58,378 nt of DNA from an uncultured Phycisphaerae bacterium (GCA_937928595.1 CALGJV010000029.1:1-58378); one strand, 5' to 3'; shown: positions 25,680 through 35,249, counted from the stretch's first letter. A program made the numbers and translations. Notes: generated by a model not told the origin, from the sequence alone.

Positions 25680-27109
25680 GAATCCTGGTCTGGTTCCGGG
25701 CCGACCTGCGCACCGACGACAACACGGCCCTCGCCGCCGCCGCCCGTGACGCGACGCGGGGCGTTGCGGCCGTCTTCGCCGTGTGCCCGCGACAGTGGCG
25801 GGCGCACGATTGGGGCGACGCGAAGGTCGAGTTCGTCCTGCGCAACCTCGCGTGTCTGCGCGAGCGGCTGCTGAAGCTGAACATCCCGCTGCGCATCGTG
25901 ACGACGCCCGCTTTCGACGGCGTACCCGCGGCGCTGCGGCGTCTGGCGCAGGACCTGGACTGCGACGCGGTCTACGCCAACCGCGAGCTGGAGGTCAACG
26001 AGGCCCGTCGCGACGCGGCCGTGCGGGCGGCACTGGAGCGCGACGGGCGCACGCTGCGGCTGTTTGACGATCAGACGATCCTGCCGCCGGAGTCGGTGCG
26101 CACCGGCGAGGGCCGGTTCTACACGGTGTTCACGCCGTTCAAGCGGGCGTGGCTGGCGCGGCTGGCGGCGGTGGGCGACGTGACGCCGCTCGGTCCGCCG
26201 CGGCGTCAACCGGAGCTGCTGTGCGCCCCGGACGACGTGCCCGAGGAGGTCGCCGGGTTCGACCGGGGGCGCGGCCTGGCGGAGCTGTGGCCGGCCGGGG
26301 AGAACGTGGCGCTCGCAAGGCTCGGGCGCTTCATCGACGAGCGCATCGCGACGTACAAAAGCCGGCGCGACTACCCCGGCATCGGCGGGACGAGCCGGCT
26401 CTCGCCGTACCTGGCCGCGGGCGTCCTGTCGCCCCGGCGGTGTTTGGCCGGGGCCCGCGCCGCCAACGAGGGGCACGCGGGCGAGCGCCGACCCGGCCCG
26501 AGCTGCTGGATCAGCGAGCTGGTCTGGCGCGAGTTCTACCGGCACGTGCTGGTCGGCTTCCCGCGCGTCAGCATGGGCCGGGCGTTCAAGCCCGCGACCG
26601 AGCAGATCGCGTGGCGCGAGAGTCCGGCGGATTTCGCGGCGTGGCAGGCGGGCCGCACCGGCGTGCCGATCGTCGACGCGGGCCTGCGCCAGCTCGCGGC
26701 CGAGGGCTGGATGCACAACCGCGTGCGGATGATCGTGGCGATGTTCCTCGCCAAAGACCTGCTGCTGGACTGGCGGCTGGGCGAGCGGCACTTCATGCGG
26801 CACCTGGTGGACGGCGACCTGGCCAGCAACAACGGCGGCTGGCAATGGTCGGCCTCGACCGGCACCGACGCCGCGCCGTACTTCCGCATCTTCAATCCCT
26901 ACAGCCAATCCGCCAAATTCGACCCGGACGGCGCCTACATCCGGGCGTACGTCCCCGAGCTGCGCGACGTGCCCGCGGCGGCGCTGCACGATCCGGACGC
27001 GCTCGCCGCAGCGCGCACCGGCGCCGCGGCCGCGTATCCGCTCCCCATCTGCGACCGGACCGCGACGCGCCAGCGGGTGCTGGCCGCCTTCCGCGTCGCG
27101 GCCCCTTGA
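25676..27109 (+). CDS. phrB: Deoxyribodipyrimidine photolyase (class I CPD type)
   Basis: The 477-residue protein has the N-terminal antenna-binding domain (LVWFRADLRTDDNTAL) and the FAD-binding helical domain. Class I signatures include TYKSRRDYPGIGGTSRLSPY, ISELVWREFYRHVL, GVPIVDAGLRQLAAEGWMHN and NNGGWQWSASTGTDA, the last including Trp residues of the electron-transfer chain. It repairs cyclobutane pyrimidine dimers using blue light and reduced FAD, and the folate-type antenna fits with folE upstream. It is the final gene of the operon and lies 63 bases from a convergent ABC transporter gene. Confidence 0.95.
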   Translation: MRILVWFRADLRTDDNTALAAAARDATRGVAAVFAVCPRQWRAHDWGDAKVEFVLRNLACLRERLLKLNIPLRIVTTPAFDGVPAALRRLAQDLDCDAVYANRELEVNEARRDAAVRAALERDGRTLRLFDDQTILPPESVRTGEGRFYTVFTPFKRAWLARLAAVGDVTPLGPPRRQPELLCAPDDVPEEVAGFDRGRGLAELWPAGENVALARLGRFIDERIATYKSRRDYPGIGGTSRLSPYLAAGVLSPRRCLAGARAANEGHAGERRPGPSCWISELVWREFYRHVLVGFPRVSMGRAFKPATEQIAWRESPADFAAWQAGRTGVPIVDAGLRQLAAEGWMHNRVRMIVAMFLAKDLLLDWRLGERHFMRHLVDGDLASNNGGWQWSASTGTDAAPYFRIFNPYSQSAKFDPDGAYIRAYVPELRDVPAAALHDPDALAAARTGAAAAYPLPICDRTATRQRVLAAFRVAAP

Positions 27110-27172
27110 CGCCCCGCCGCCTCCGCGTTGTGCGCGGCCCGACCGGCCCCCATCTGAGCGGCCGGCCCCTTC

Positions 27173-27994
27173 CTACTGCTTCACCGCCCCCAGCGTCAGG
27201 CCCTCGATGAACTCGCGCTGGAGCGCGAGGAAGAGGACGATGATCGGCGCGATGCTCACGAGCGTCCCGCCCAGCGCCACGCCGTACTCCTGCTGGTGAA
27301 TCGCGGCGACCACATTCGTCACCGCGACCGTCAGCAGATAATTCGACTCGTCACGCAGCACGATCATCGGCCACAGGTACGCGTTCCACGCCCCCAGGAA
27401 CGTGAAGATGACCAGCGCGCTGAGGATCGGACGCACGAGCGGCAGCACGATCGACCAGAAGATGCGCCCCTCGCCGGCCCCGTCGAGCCGCCCCGAGTCC
27501 AGCAGCGCATCGGGCACCGCCCCCAGGTACTGCCGCATGATCAGCACGCCGAAGCCGCTGGCCGCCCCGGGCAATACCAGCCCCCAGAAGCTGTCAATCA
27601 GCCCCAGCGCCAGCGTCACCCGGAACAGCGGCGCCAGCAGCACGACCCCCGGCAGCAGCATCGTGCCCAGCACCAGCGTGGTGACCGCCCCCTGCCCGCG
27701 GAAGCGGTATTTCGCCAGCGCGTAGCCGCCCAGCGCGCTGACCAGCGTCGTCAGCAGCGCGGTCACGCTGGCCACGAACGCCGTGTTGACGAGGTACGTG
27801 AGAAACGGCACCTGCGAAAAAAGCCGCGCATAGTTCGCCGTCGTCGGCGCGGCCGGAATGACGCGGCCCAGCCCCGGCTGCATGAGCTCCGCCTGGGTCT
27901 TGAACGAGCCCGACAGCATCCAGAGGAACGGTCCGAGCGACAGGCCGCCCGCCAGGATCAGCAAGCCGTAGGTCGCCAGACGGGATACGCGCAT
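27173..27994 (-). CDS. Sugar ABC transporter permease (MalG/AraQ type)
   Basis: The 273-residue, six-helix permease has the C-terminal-class EAA loop (LDSGRLDGAGEGRIFWSIVLP) and the usual GPFLWMLSGSFKT beginning. It is the last gene of a three-gene importer operon, 19 bases after its partner permease. The substrate is unknown; carbohydrate is likely from family. Confidence 0.92.
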   Translation of the reverse strand: MRVSRLATYGLLILAGGLSLGPFLWMLSGSFKTQAELMQPGLGRVIPAAPTTANYARLFSQVPFLTYLVNTAFVASVTALLTTLVSALGGYALAKYRFRGQGAVTTLVLGTMLLPGVVLLAPLFRVTLALGLIDSFWGLVLPGAASGFGVLIMRQYLGAVPDALLDSGRLDGAGEGRIFWSIVLPLVRPILSALVIFTFLGAWNAYLWPMIVLRDESNYLLTVAVTNVVAAIHQQEYGVALGGTLVSIAPIIVLFLALQREFIEGLTLGAVKQ

Positions 27995-28013
27995 CGCCGC
28001 CTCTCGCCGCCGC

Positions 28014-28895
28014 TCAGTCCGCCCGGGCCCGCGTCACGCGGAGCTGCACGAGCGCGATGATCAGCAGCACCAGCGTCACCAGCCAGCCCATCGCCGCCGC
28101 GTAACCGATGTCCCCGGCCAGGAAGCCGCGCTCGTACAGGTACACCATCACGGTCGTGCTGGCCCGGCCCGGCCCGCCGCGATCGGTCAGCACCCACGGC
28201 AGGTCGAACAACCCGAACGAGCCGATCGTCGACGCCGTGATGAGAAACGCGGCGATCGGCCAGATGCCGGGCAGCGTGACCGCCCGGAAGCGCTGCCACG
28301 GCCCCGCCCCGTCGATCGCGGCGGCCTCGTACAGCTCGCCGGGGATGCCCTGGAGCCCGGCCAGGAAATACACCATGTTGAACCCCGTGAACATCCACAC
28401 GCCCGTGAGCACCAGCGTGTTCAGGACGACGTCCGGGTCGCGCAGCCAGTCCAGCGCCGGCACGCCGAACCGGCCCAGGAGCTGATTCAGCACGCCGTCC
28501 TGCACGCCGAAGATCAGCCGGAATCCGACCGCGATGAACGCGGCGCCGACCAGCACGGGCAGAAACAGCGTTGTGCGCCACAGGCCGCGCAGCCACAGCC
28601 GTCGCTGGTTCACCAGCAAGGCCAGCCCCAGCGCCAGCGGCAGTTGCCCGAGAATCGAGCCCGCCGCGAAGTACGCCGTGCGCCCCAGCGCGCCCCAGAA
28701 CACCTCGTCCCGCAGGAGCCGGGCGAAGTTGTCGCCGCCCACGTACAGGTCCACCCCCGGCCCGACCGACTGCCGCAGCGCCAGGTACACCGAATACGCC
28801 AGCGGGTACAGCGTGAACGTCGCGAACAGCGCCAGAAACGGCGCCAGAAAGCACCACGGCGCCGCCGCCGGCGCCCCGCGCCACGGCCGCTTCAC
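28014..28895 (-). CDS. Sugar ABC transporter permease (MalF/UgpA type)
   Basis: The 293-residue membrane protein carries the EAA motif IPGELYEAAAIDGAGPWQRF and six hydrophobic segments, matching the MalF/UgpA permease subfamily. The start is GTG at 28,895, which overlaps the stop of the binding-protein gene (GTGA), a coupling typical of this class. Confidence 0.92.
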   Translation of the reverse strand: MKRPWRGAPAAAPWCFLAPFLALFATFTLYPLAYSVYLALRQSVGPGVDLYVGGDNFARLLRDEVFWGALGRTAYFAAGSILGQLPLALGLALLVNQRRLWLRGLWRTTLFLPVLVGAAFIAVGFRLIFGVQDGVLNQLLGRFGVPALDWLRDPDVVLNTLVLTGVWMFTGFNMVYFLAGLQGIPGELYEAAAIDGAGPWQRFRAVTLPGIWPIAAFLITASTIGSFGLFDLPWVLTDRGGPGRASTTVMVYLYERGFLAGDIGYAAAMGWLVTLVLLIIALVQLRVTRARAD

Positions 28896-30262
28896 GGCGC
28901 GCTCCCGGCCCGCGCCCGCGCGACGGCCGCGCGGTCGCGCGCCATCCGGGCCCGCAACTCGGCGGCCACACCGGCCAGCGCCGCGCGCGGCGTAACCCGC
29001 CCCGCCGTCACATCCGCGAACACGGCGTCGAGCAGCTTGTAGCCCTCCGCCATGTACGGCGAGCCGTGCACGGGCGGCACCTCGTCGGCCAGCTCCGTCA
29101 GCACGCGGCCGATGCGCTGGTTCTGAAAGAACGGCGCAGGCTCGTCGAACACCGGGTCCGTCCAGCTCGCCCGCAGCAGCGGCACGATCGACTGGGTGCG
29201 GAAGCGTTCGACCAGCGAGCGATGGTCGAAGTACAGCAGCTTGGCGATCTCCCACGCCCGGTCCGGCGGACCGGCGTCCTTCGGAATGCACAGGGCCGTG
29301 CCGCCGACCGTCGTCGTGCGCCGCCCGCCGCGCTCCCACGCCGGCAGCGGCATAATCTGCACGCGGCCCTCCAGCAGCGTCCGGCCGTCCTTCTGCATCA
29401 CGGCCAGCATCCAGTCCGCCGCGAGCAGCCCCAGAAACTGGCCGCGGCTCAGCGCCGCGAAATCCTCGATCATGCTCGACAGGGCCGGCCCGGCCGCCGG
29501 CGGATCGCCGCCGAGCATCGCCAGGTAGCGCTCCAGCGTGTCCACCGCCAGCGGGCTATCAAGCGTCACTTCGCCCGTCGCGTCGAACATGTCGCCGCCG
29601 CGTTGCCACAGCAGCGCCAGGTACGTGTAGCCCTCAATCGTCGACAGCGGCATCCCGCGCCGCCACGTCCGCGTCCCCAGCGCTCCCGGCCGATAGAACC
29701 GCCGCGCCGCCGCGCACCAGTCGTCCCAGGTCGCCAGATCCTCCGGCCGGTAGCCCAGCTCGGCCAGCACGTCCGGACGGTACACCAGCACCATCGGGTG
29801 CAGGTCGTGCGGCAGCCCGAAGGTGCGCCCGCCCACCGTGTAGCGCGCAAACCGCGCGGGCACGCACCGCTCGAACCAGCCCTCGCGCTCCAGCCGCTCC
29901 GTCAGGTCCACGAAGGGGATGTGCTCGACGGGGCCGCGCAAATAGCGGCCGATCACGGATTGCTCGATTTCGACCAGATTCGGCAGCTCGGTGCGCGTCA
30001 TGACGGCCAGGGCGAGGCGGTCGAACATCGCCGTGCCGAGGTTGCGGACCTCCACGTCAGCGTGGGCCGGATCCGCCGCGAGCCGCTGCTGGAACTCCTC
30101 GCCCGCCAGGTGCACGAACGTCCAGACGGAAAAGCGGGGCGGGGCGGACCGCACCTGACGCACGGCCACGGCCGTGCCGCTGGCCAACGCCAGAACGAGG
30201 AGCAGGAGCGGCACGCGCCCGGGTGGGAACTCATCGGCCCAGTCGAGCAGCCTGCGCAGCAC
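28892..30262 (-). CDS. Membrane-anchored extracellular sugar-binding protein
   Basis: The 456-residue family 1-type solute-binding protein has an uncleaved-looking N-terminal membrane segment (VPLLLLVLALASGTAVAV) instead of a lipobox. Typical family features follow: LPNLVEIEQSVIGRYL, a hinge near TFGLPHDLHPMVLVYRPDVL and TVGGTALCIPKDA. GTG at 30,262 has a CGAGG site 7 bases upstream; the frame is open a further 18 codons. No ATPase gene is beside it, so a shared MsmK/UgpC-like ATPase is expected elsewhere. Confidence 0.88.
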   Translation of the reverse strand: MLRRLLDWADEFPPGRVPLLLLVLALASGTAVAVRQVRSAPPRFSVWTFVHLAGEEFQQRLAADPAHADVEVRNLGTAMFDRLALAVMTRTELPNLVEIEQSVIGRYLRGPVEHIPFVDLTERLEREGWFERCVPARFARYTVGGRTFGLPHDLHPMVLVYRPDVLAELGYRPEDLATWDDWCAAARRFYRPGALGTRTWRRGMPLSTIEGYTYLALLWQRGGDMFDATGEVTLDSPLAVDTLERYLAMLGGDPPAAGPALSSMIEDFAALSRGQFLGLLAADWMLAVMQKDGRTLLEGRVQIMPLPAWERGGRRTTTVGGTALCIPKDAGPPDRAWEIAKLLYFDHRSLVERFRTQSIVPLLRASWTDPVFDEPAPFFQNQRIGRVLTELADEVPPVHGSPYMAEGYKLLDAVFADVTAGRVTPRAALAGVAAELRARMARDRAAVARARAGSAP

Positions 30263-30343
30263 GGGGCGACCTCGGCGCAAAGAAACGCGGGCGGAGCGAC
30301 AAGGCCCCGCCCGCATCAGTATGCCGGATGCACGCGCGGCTGA

Positions 30344-31408
30344 CTACTGCGGGCCGGTCATGCTGAGCGCGAAGGTCGCGAAATCGGCGCCGTTGATGAC
30401 GGTGTCCTCGTTGTAGTCGAACCGGAAGCAGCCGCCCGTGGCGGTGCTGCCGCCGAAGCAGCGCTGGAACGCGGCCGCGTCGACCATGTCATGGTCGCCG
30501 TCGTAGTCGATATCGCCCCAGGGCGTCTCGAAGCCCGGCGGGAAGACGTCGATCTCGCGGATGATGGAGGCCTCGAAGGCCTTGCGGCGGCCGTCCACGT
30601 CGCCGGGCTCGACCTCGCAGACCTGGTGGGCGGGGTCTTCCTGCGCGATGCCCTGCCACGGGTCCGTGAACAGCGACTGCGTGTTGCTCACGCAGTAAAA
30701 GAGGATGCGCAGGTCGGTGCAGCCCGCGACGAGCGTCTTGCCGTCGTAGTTGCTCAGGTCGGTCAGCGACGCCGACCACAGGTTCGCGTTCACCTGACCG
30801 ATCTGCCCCGTCTTCACGCCGAGCGCGACCGGGAAAAACGACCCGTACGCGCCGAGCCCGTCGGTGCTCGCGTAGACGTCGTAGTGATGGAACGTCCGGC
30901 CGTCGCGGTTCAGGATGTTGCCGCCGAAAACCCGGATCTTGCCGATGTCGGTCGGCTGCGCGAACCCGAAACGCACGACCAGCGCGTAGCGGCCGTAGTC
31001 GCGCAGGATGCCGTACAGCCCGCCCCCGAAAACACCGTCGGTGAACTGGCCGACATTGCCGCCGTAGCCCGGCAGGAACCCGTCGCTGTTCTGTCCGACC
31101 CCCGGAACCTGCATGTCCAGGCACAGACTGTTCGAGTACATCAGCATCGAGTAGAGCTGGTTGGTCGGGTCGATGATCCCCGGACCGAACTCGTCCGCGT
31201 ACCCGTAGGCGCTCTCGTTCATGACGTTGTTGTTCAGCGGCCCGGGCAGCGACGCTTCCGTGAAGCCGTTCACCAGGTCCGTCGCGCTCGGTTGCTTCGT
31301 GAGCTGGGCCTGCGTGCCCTTGAGCTCCCAGAAATAAATCGGGGTCAGCGTGGCGGACGCCACACCAGCCAGGCTGATTAGCGCGGCCAGAGCTGCAATG
31401 CGCTTCAT
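30344..31408 (-). CDS. Exported dockerin-tagged protein of unknown function
   Basis: The 354-residue protein has a signal peptide (MKRIAALAALISLAGVASA), a beta-rich domain, and two C-terminal calcium-loop dockerin-like repeats (GDIDYDGDHDMVDAAAFQRC and FDYNEDTVINGADFATFAL). The central domain (about 130-290) contains IGKIRVFGGN..NRDGRTF..YDVY and EASIIREIDVF. These patterns recur in the genes at 31,876 and 48,641, so it is a shared exported module. A GAGAGGAGC ribosome site supports the start. Confidence 0.85.
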   Translation of the reverse strand: MKRIAALAALISLAGVASATLTPIYFWELKGTQAQLTKQPSATDLVNGFTEASLPGPLNNNVMNESAYGYADEFGPGIIDPTNQLYSMLMYSNSLCLDMQVPGVGQNSDGFLPGYGGNVGQFTDGVFGGGLYGILRDYGRYALVVRFGFAQPTDIGKIRVFGGNILNRDGRTFHHYDVYASTDGLGAYGSFFPVALGVKTGQIGQVNANLWSASLTDLSNYDGKTLVAGCTDLRILFYCVSNTQSLFTDPWQGIAQEDPAHQVCEVEPGDVDGRRKAFEASIIREIDVFPPGFETPWGDIDYDGDHDMVDAAAFQRCFGGSTATGGCFRFDYNEDTVINGADFATFALSMTGPQ

Positions 31409-31875
31409 AGAGCTGCTCCTCTCCACGACAAGGTGGGCGTTGCTTCTGTCCGGACGACACCTGCGCAGCGGCGTCACCGGCGGAGCGCCCGCCGATCCGC
31501 CGCCGCGTGCCCGTATTGTACCGAAGCGTTTGGAGAGAGGGCAAGCGAACGCCTGCGAACGCGAGTGCATGGAGCGGTGCGACGCGGCCCTGGGAGACCT
31601 GCCGTATACAGCCTTCGCTCCGAAAAAGGCTTTCAGCCCCATCCACTACCAACGCAGCGACGCATGGGACGACGTGCGATGAACACAATCCCGATCCGGC
31701 GCGTCCACCGCTCACGGCTTGCCGCCTCCGGGTTGACCGGGCATTTGCCACCCGTTATGCTCATACTCCAGGAGGCTTGAGGAGGGACTAACGGCCCACG
31801 CCTCAGCGCGCCGTGTTCGCTCCCCCTCCCGATGTCGTCCCGGTCACATTTATGGGAGATAAGGAGGCGCTTCGC
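31409..31875. other. Divergent region between two exported-protein genes
   Basis: 467 bases carrying the plus-strand promoter at 31,733-31,761. A possible minus-strand -10 box (TACAAT, 31,519-31,514) for the dockerin gene is also present but its -35 is weak. No gene is supported inside. Confidence 0.5.
31733..31761 (+). promoter_or_regulatory. Promoter of the PEP-CTERM gene at 31,876
   Basis: TTGACC (31,733-31,738) and TATGCT (31,756-31,761) are 17 bp apart. Start expected near 31,768, giving a ~108-base leader to the gene with the AAGGAGG site. Confidence 0.65.
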
Positions 31876-32622
31876 ATGAAAAAGGTTTTGGCTCTGATCG
31901 CGGCGGTCGGGTTGGCGCTGACCGCCCAGGCCGCAGTCGTTCACACCACCCAGCATGGTCCCCTGTCCACGTCGTTCGACGCGCAGATTGCTGTCAACGA
32001 TGTCATCGCGGGCATAATCGGCACCGAGCTACCCGGCGACCTCGGCTGGCACCCGGCGAACGGCGATCCGCTGGACAAGCTCCCGGCGTTCACCGACGGA
32101 ATCGGCATCCGGCCCACCGGCCTGACGGGCCTGCTGAACGACTTCCCGCCGGTCGGCGCGCCGGCCAAGATCGTGCGCTACGACTTCCCCACCGTCAGCA
32201 TCGCCGGCATCAACATCCTGACCGGCAATAACGGGCGCGACGGCCGCGTCTTCTCGACAACCGTGATCCGGTATTCGCTGGACGGCACGAACTTCGCGCC
32301 GCTGGGCTACTTCCAGTCGGACCCGTCCGGCACCATCAACCAGGGCACGTGGGGCTCGACGCTGGTCTCGATCTACGACGACGCCAGCGGCACGCTGCTC
32401 GCTGGCGTCCAGAGCCTCATCTTCGAGCTGTACGCGGTGGACAACACCGGCGGCCAGATGCGCGACCCCTTCGACGGCATCAACCCCTGGACCGGCGTGG
32501 ATGACGGCCTGACGGCGGCCTTCGTGTCGCCGCTCGTGTTCGAGCTGGACGTGATCGCGGTTCCGGAGCCCGCGGCGCTGGGTCTGCTGGCGCTGGGCGT
32601 GCTCGTGCTGCGACGCCGCTAA
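31876..32622 (+). CDS. Exported PEP-CTERM protein sharing the beta-rich module
   Basis: The 248-residue protein has a signal peptide (MKKVLALIAAVGLALTAQA) and one domain with IAGINILTGNNGRDGRVF and FELDVIAV. The domain parallels the dockerin proteins at 30,344 and 48,641. A C-terminal PEP-CTERM signal follows (VPEPAALGLLALGVLVLRRR). AAGGAGG lies 8 bases before ATG 31,876. With the promoter upstream and terminator downstream it forms a complete single-gene unit. Role unknown, probably at the cell surface. Confidence 0.87.
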   Translation: MKKVLALIAAVGLALTAQAAVVHTTQHGPLSTSFDAQIAVNDVIAGIIGTELPGDLGWHPANGDPLDKLPAFTDGIGIRPTGLTGLLNDFPPVGAPAKIVRYDFPTVSIAGINILTGNNGRDGRVFSTTVIRYSLDGTNFAPLGYFQSDPSGTINQGTWGSTLVSIYDDASGTLLAGVQSLIFELYAVDNTGGQMRDPFDGINPWTGVDDGLTAAFVSPLVFELDVIAVPEPAALGLLALGVLVLRRR

Positions 32623-32644
32623 GACTCGCTCTCGAAAGTAGTAA

Positions 32645-32682
32645 AAGCCGCCGGACGGTCACCCGCCCGGCGGTTTCTTTTT
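32645..32682 (+). terminator. Rho-independent terminator
   Basis: CCGCCGG (32,648-32,654) pairs with CCGGCGG (32,667-32,673) and is followed by TTTCTTTTT. It ends the transcript of the PEP-CTERM gene. Confidence 0.85.
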
Positions 32683-32738
32683 CGCCGCTACGCGCGCCGC
32701 CCGCTCGGGGGATAATCCCGGCCACACAGGAGGCCGGC

Positions 32739-35249
32739 ATGCGCACCAGTCGTTGGGTCGTCGGGGGTTTGGCGCTGGGCACGCTCGTCACCGCGGCGAC
32801 CGCCGCTCCGCCGCCGCACGAGTCGGCCTTCGGAATCGGCGGGCCCCCGTTCTCCCATTGGTTGCACGCCCGCAAGCCCGACCTCTGGCGGGAGGGCGAC
32901 ATGCACCTCGCCCTGCTGCGTGAGTCAGGCGCAACTTGGGCGCGCCAGGACTTCTGGTGGTCGCTCGTGGAGCCCGAGCCCGGCCGCTGGGAGTGGGACG
33001 ACTTCGATCGCGCCGTCGCCACCTACGAGCGCCACGGCGTGCGGCTGCTCGGCATCCTGTGCTACGCCGCCGTGTGGTCCGGCGGCGCGAGCCCGGCCAC
33101 CGACGCCGACCGGGACGCGTTCGGCCGCTACGTCTTCGAGATGGTGCGGCGCTACCGCGGCCGCGTCGCCGCGTGGGAGGTGTGGAACGAGCCGAACATC
33201 CAGCCGTTCTGGTCGCCCACGCCCGACGCCGCGCTCTACGCGCAACTGCTCCGCGTGGCGTACACGCAGGCCAAGGCCGCGGACCCGGACTGCGTGATCG
33301 TCGGCGGTGTGACGGCCGGGCCGGACGCCGACTTCCTCCGCGGCATGTACGCCCACGGCGCGGCCGGCCACTTCGACGTGCTGAGCTACCACAACTACGG
33401 CCAGTACAACGACGGCGACATCGAACGCCCGGCCGTCGCGGCCCTGCGGGCGGTCTTGCGCGCGCACGGCGACGGCGACAAGCCCATCTGGCAGACCGAG
33501 ACCGGCTTCTACACCGGGCCCGTCGGGCTGCCCGAGGCGGATCAGGCCGCGCGGCTCGTGCGGTACGCCGTCGGGCTGCGGGCCCTGGGCATCGCGCGGC
33601 AGTTTCAGCTCACGCTGGCCGACTGGGCCGCCGAGGCTGAAGCGCCGGACCCGAGCATGTACCGCGGCCTGCTCCGCGTCGATTACACGCCCAAGCGCGC
33701 CTGGGCGGCGCACCAGACGCTCTGCCGCCGACTGGACACCGCCGATTTCGTGGCGGCGTTCCGCCCGGCCCCAGGCGTGCGCGGCTTTCTGTTCGAGGTG
33801 GCGCACGGGGGGCCGGTCCTCGTGCTGTGGCGCGCCTGGGACGCACCGGCCGCCCCGGCGCAGCTCGACCTGGGCGTACCCGCCGCGTGCATCCAGTCGC
33901 TTACGGGCGAGCTGCGCGTCCTGCGGAGCGCCGCCGGGACCTACGAGGTGCCGATCGGCCGCGAGCCGGTCTACGTGCTTTCCCCTGGGCCCCCGGTGCT
34001 GCGGCAGCGCCTCGTCCAATGGCCCGAGGAAACGCGGCTCGCACGCGAGCCGGGCGCGGGTTTCGGTGTCACCGTCGAGAACCCGACGACGACCCCGCTC
34101 CGACTGGCCGTCTATCCGCACCCCGACACCGCGGAGCCCTGCGCCCGCGTCGAGATTCCGCCCGGCGCGCGGCCGACGGTCCGCGTGGAGCCGCCCGACG
34201 CCGACCGGCTGCCCCTCGGACGCTCCGAGTGGTACTGGACGCTCACCGACCCCGACGGCGGGCGCTTCGCGGCCGGCTTCGGGGTGGTCGAAGTCGCCGC
34301 GCCGCTGCGGCTCGCGTTCGGGAAACTGGCCAGGTTGGACCCCGCCCGACCGGCGATTCCCGTGCGCGTGGACTACGCCGGGAGCCGCGCGACCGAGGCC
34401 ACGGTGGAGTTGCGGCAGAACGGCACGCCGACCGGACCGCCGGTGACGCTCGCGCTGGCGCCGGCCGCCACGACCGAAGCGCTGCTGCCGCTCCGTCTCG
34501 CGGATTTCGCGCCGGGTCGGCCGGTGTCGCTGTCGGCGACACTCGCGGCGGCGGACCTGCGGCTGGAGGTCGCGGCCCAGCGCCCGCTGCTGCGCTGCCC
34601 GCCAGCCCCGGCGACGACGGCCGTGGATGGCGACCTGGGCGAATGGGCGACCCGCCCGCCGTTGATCCGTCCGGAACTGCTGCGCTGGGAATACGTCGGC
34701 ACCGCGACCGCGCCGGCGTTGGACGATCTGGCGGTGACGGCCTGGGCGGGTTGGGACGCACGGGGGTTGTGGCTAGCGGTGCGCGTGCGAGACGATCGCG
34801 TGGTGCTACCGCGGGCGCGCTCGGTCTGGGACTGGGATTCCATTCAGGTCGGGCTCGACCTTGGCAGTGACGCCGAGCCGAATCGCCCGTACGACGACAA
34901 CGACCTCGAGATCGAGCTCGGCGCGCGGGCCGACGGCCCGCCGTGGTGCTACCTGGGCGCTTGTCCGCCGGGTTGGCCGCAGGCCGATCTGTCGGACAAG
35001 CTGCGCGGCGCGGTGCGGGCGGATGTCGACGCGGGTTGGGTTGATTACGAGCTGCTCGTCCCGGCGGAGCTGATGGTCTCCGTGGCGCCGCTGGAGGCCG
35101 GTACGGTGCTCGGGTTCTCGCTGCTGGTCAACGACAACGACGGCGCCGGCCGCGCGGGCTGGCAGGAACTCACGCCGGGCATCGGGCTCGGCAAGGTGCC
35201 GGCGGAGTTCGCGTGGTTGTGGTTGCAGCCGGGACCGCGTCAGCCATAG
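32739..35249 (+). CDS. Exported clan-A-like glycoside hydrolase with C-terminal CBM9-type domain
   Basis: The 836-residue protein has a signal peptide (cleavage likely after TAATAA) and a TIM-barrel resembling GH39/GH5-type hydrolases. The proposed acid/base Glu151 is in EVWNEPN and the nucleophile Glu254 in WQTETGFYT. Beta-sandwich segments follow, then a C-terminal CBM9-like carbohydrate-binding domain (about 625-830, starting AVDGDLGEWATRPPL). It should cleave a beta-linked glycan outside the cytoplasm; substrate unknown. ACAGGAGG precedes the ATG. It lies convergent to the BMC regulator gene and could feed sugars to that pathway. Confidence 0.78.
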   Translation: MRTSRWVVGGLALGTLVTAATAAPPPHESAFGIGGPPFSHWLHARKPDLWREGDMHLALLRESGATWARQDFWWSLVEPEPGRWEWDDFDRAVATYERHGVRLLGILCYAAVWSGGASPATDADRDAFGRYVFEMVRRYRGRVAAWEVWNEPNIQPFWSPTPDAALYAQLLRVAYTQAKAADPDCVIVGGVTAGPDADFLRGMYAHGAAGHFDVLSYHNYGQYNDGDIERPAVAALRAVLRAHGDGDKPIWQTETGFYTGPVGLPEADQAARLVRYAVGLRALGIARQFQLTLADWAAEAEAPDPSMYRGLLRVDYTPKRAWAAHQTLCRRLDTADFVAAFRPAPGVRGFLFEVAHGGPVLVLWRAWDAPAAPAQLDLGVPAACIQSLTGELRVLRSAAGTYEVPIGREPVYVLSPGPPVLRQRLVQWPEETRLAREPGAGFGVTVENPTTTPLRLAVYPHPDTAEPCARVEIPPGARPTVRVEPPDADRLPLGRSEWYWTLTDPDGGRFAAGFGVVEVAAPLRLAFGKLARLDPARPAIPVRVDYAGSRATEATVELRQNGTPTGPPVTLALAPAATTEALLPLRLADFAPGRPVSLSATLAAADLRLEVAAQRPLLRCPPAPATTAVDGDLGEWATRPPLIRPELLRWEYVGTATAPALDDLAVTAWAGWDARGLWLAVRVRDDRVVLPRARSVWDWDSIQVGLDLGSDAEPNRPYDDNDLEIELGARADGPPWCYLGACPPGWPQADLSDKLRGAVRADVDAGWVDYELLVPAELMVSVAPLEAGTVLGFSLLVNDNDGAGRAGWQELTPGIGLGKVPAEFAWLWLQPGPRQP

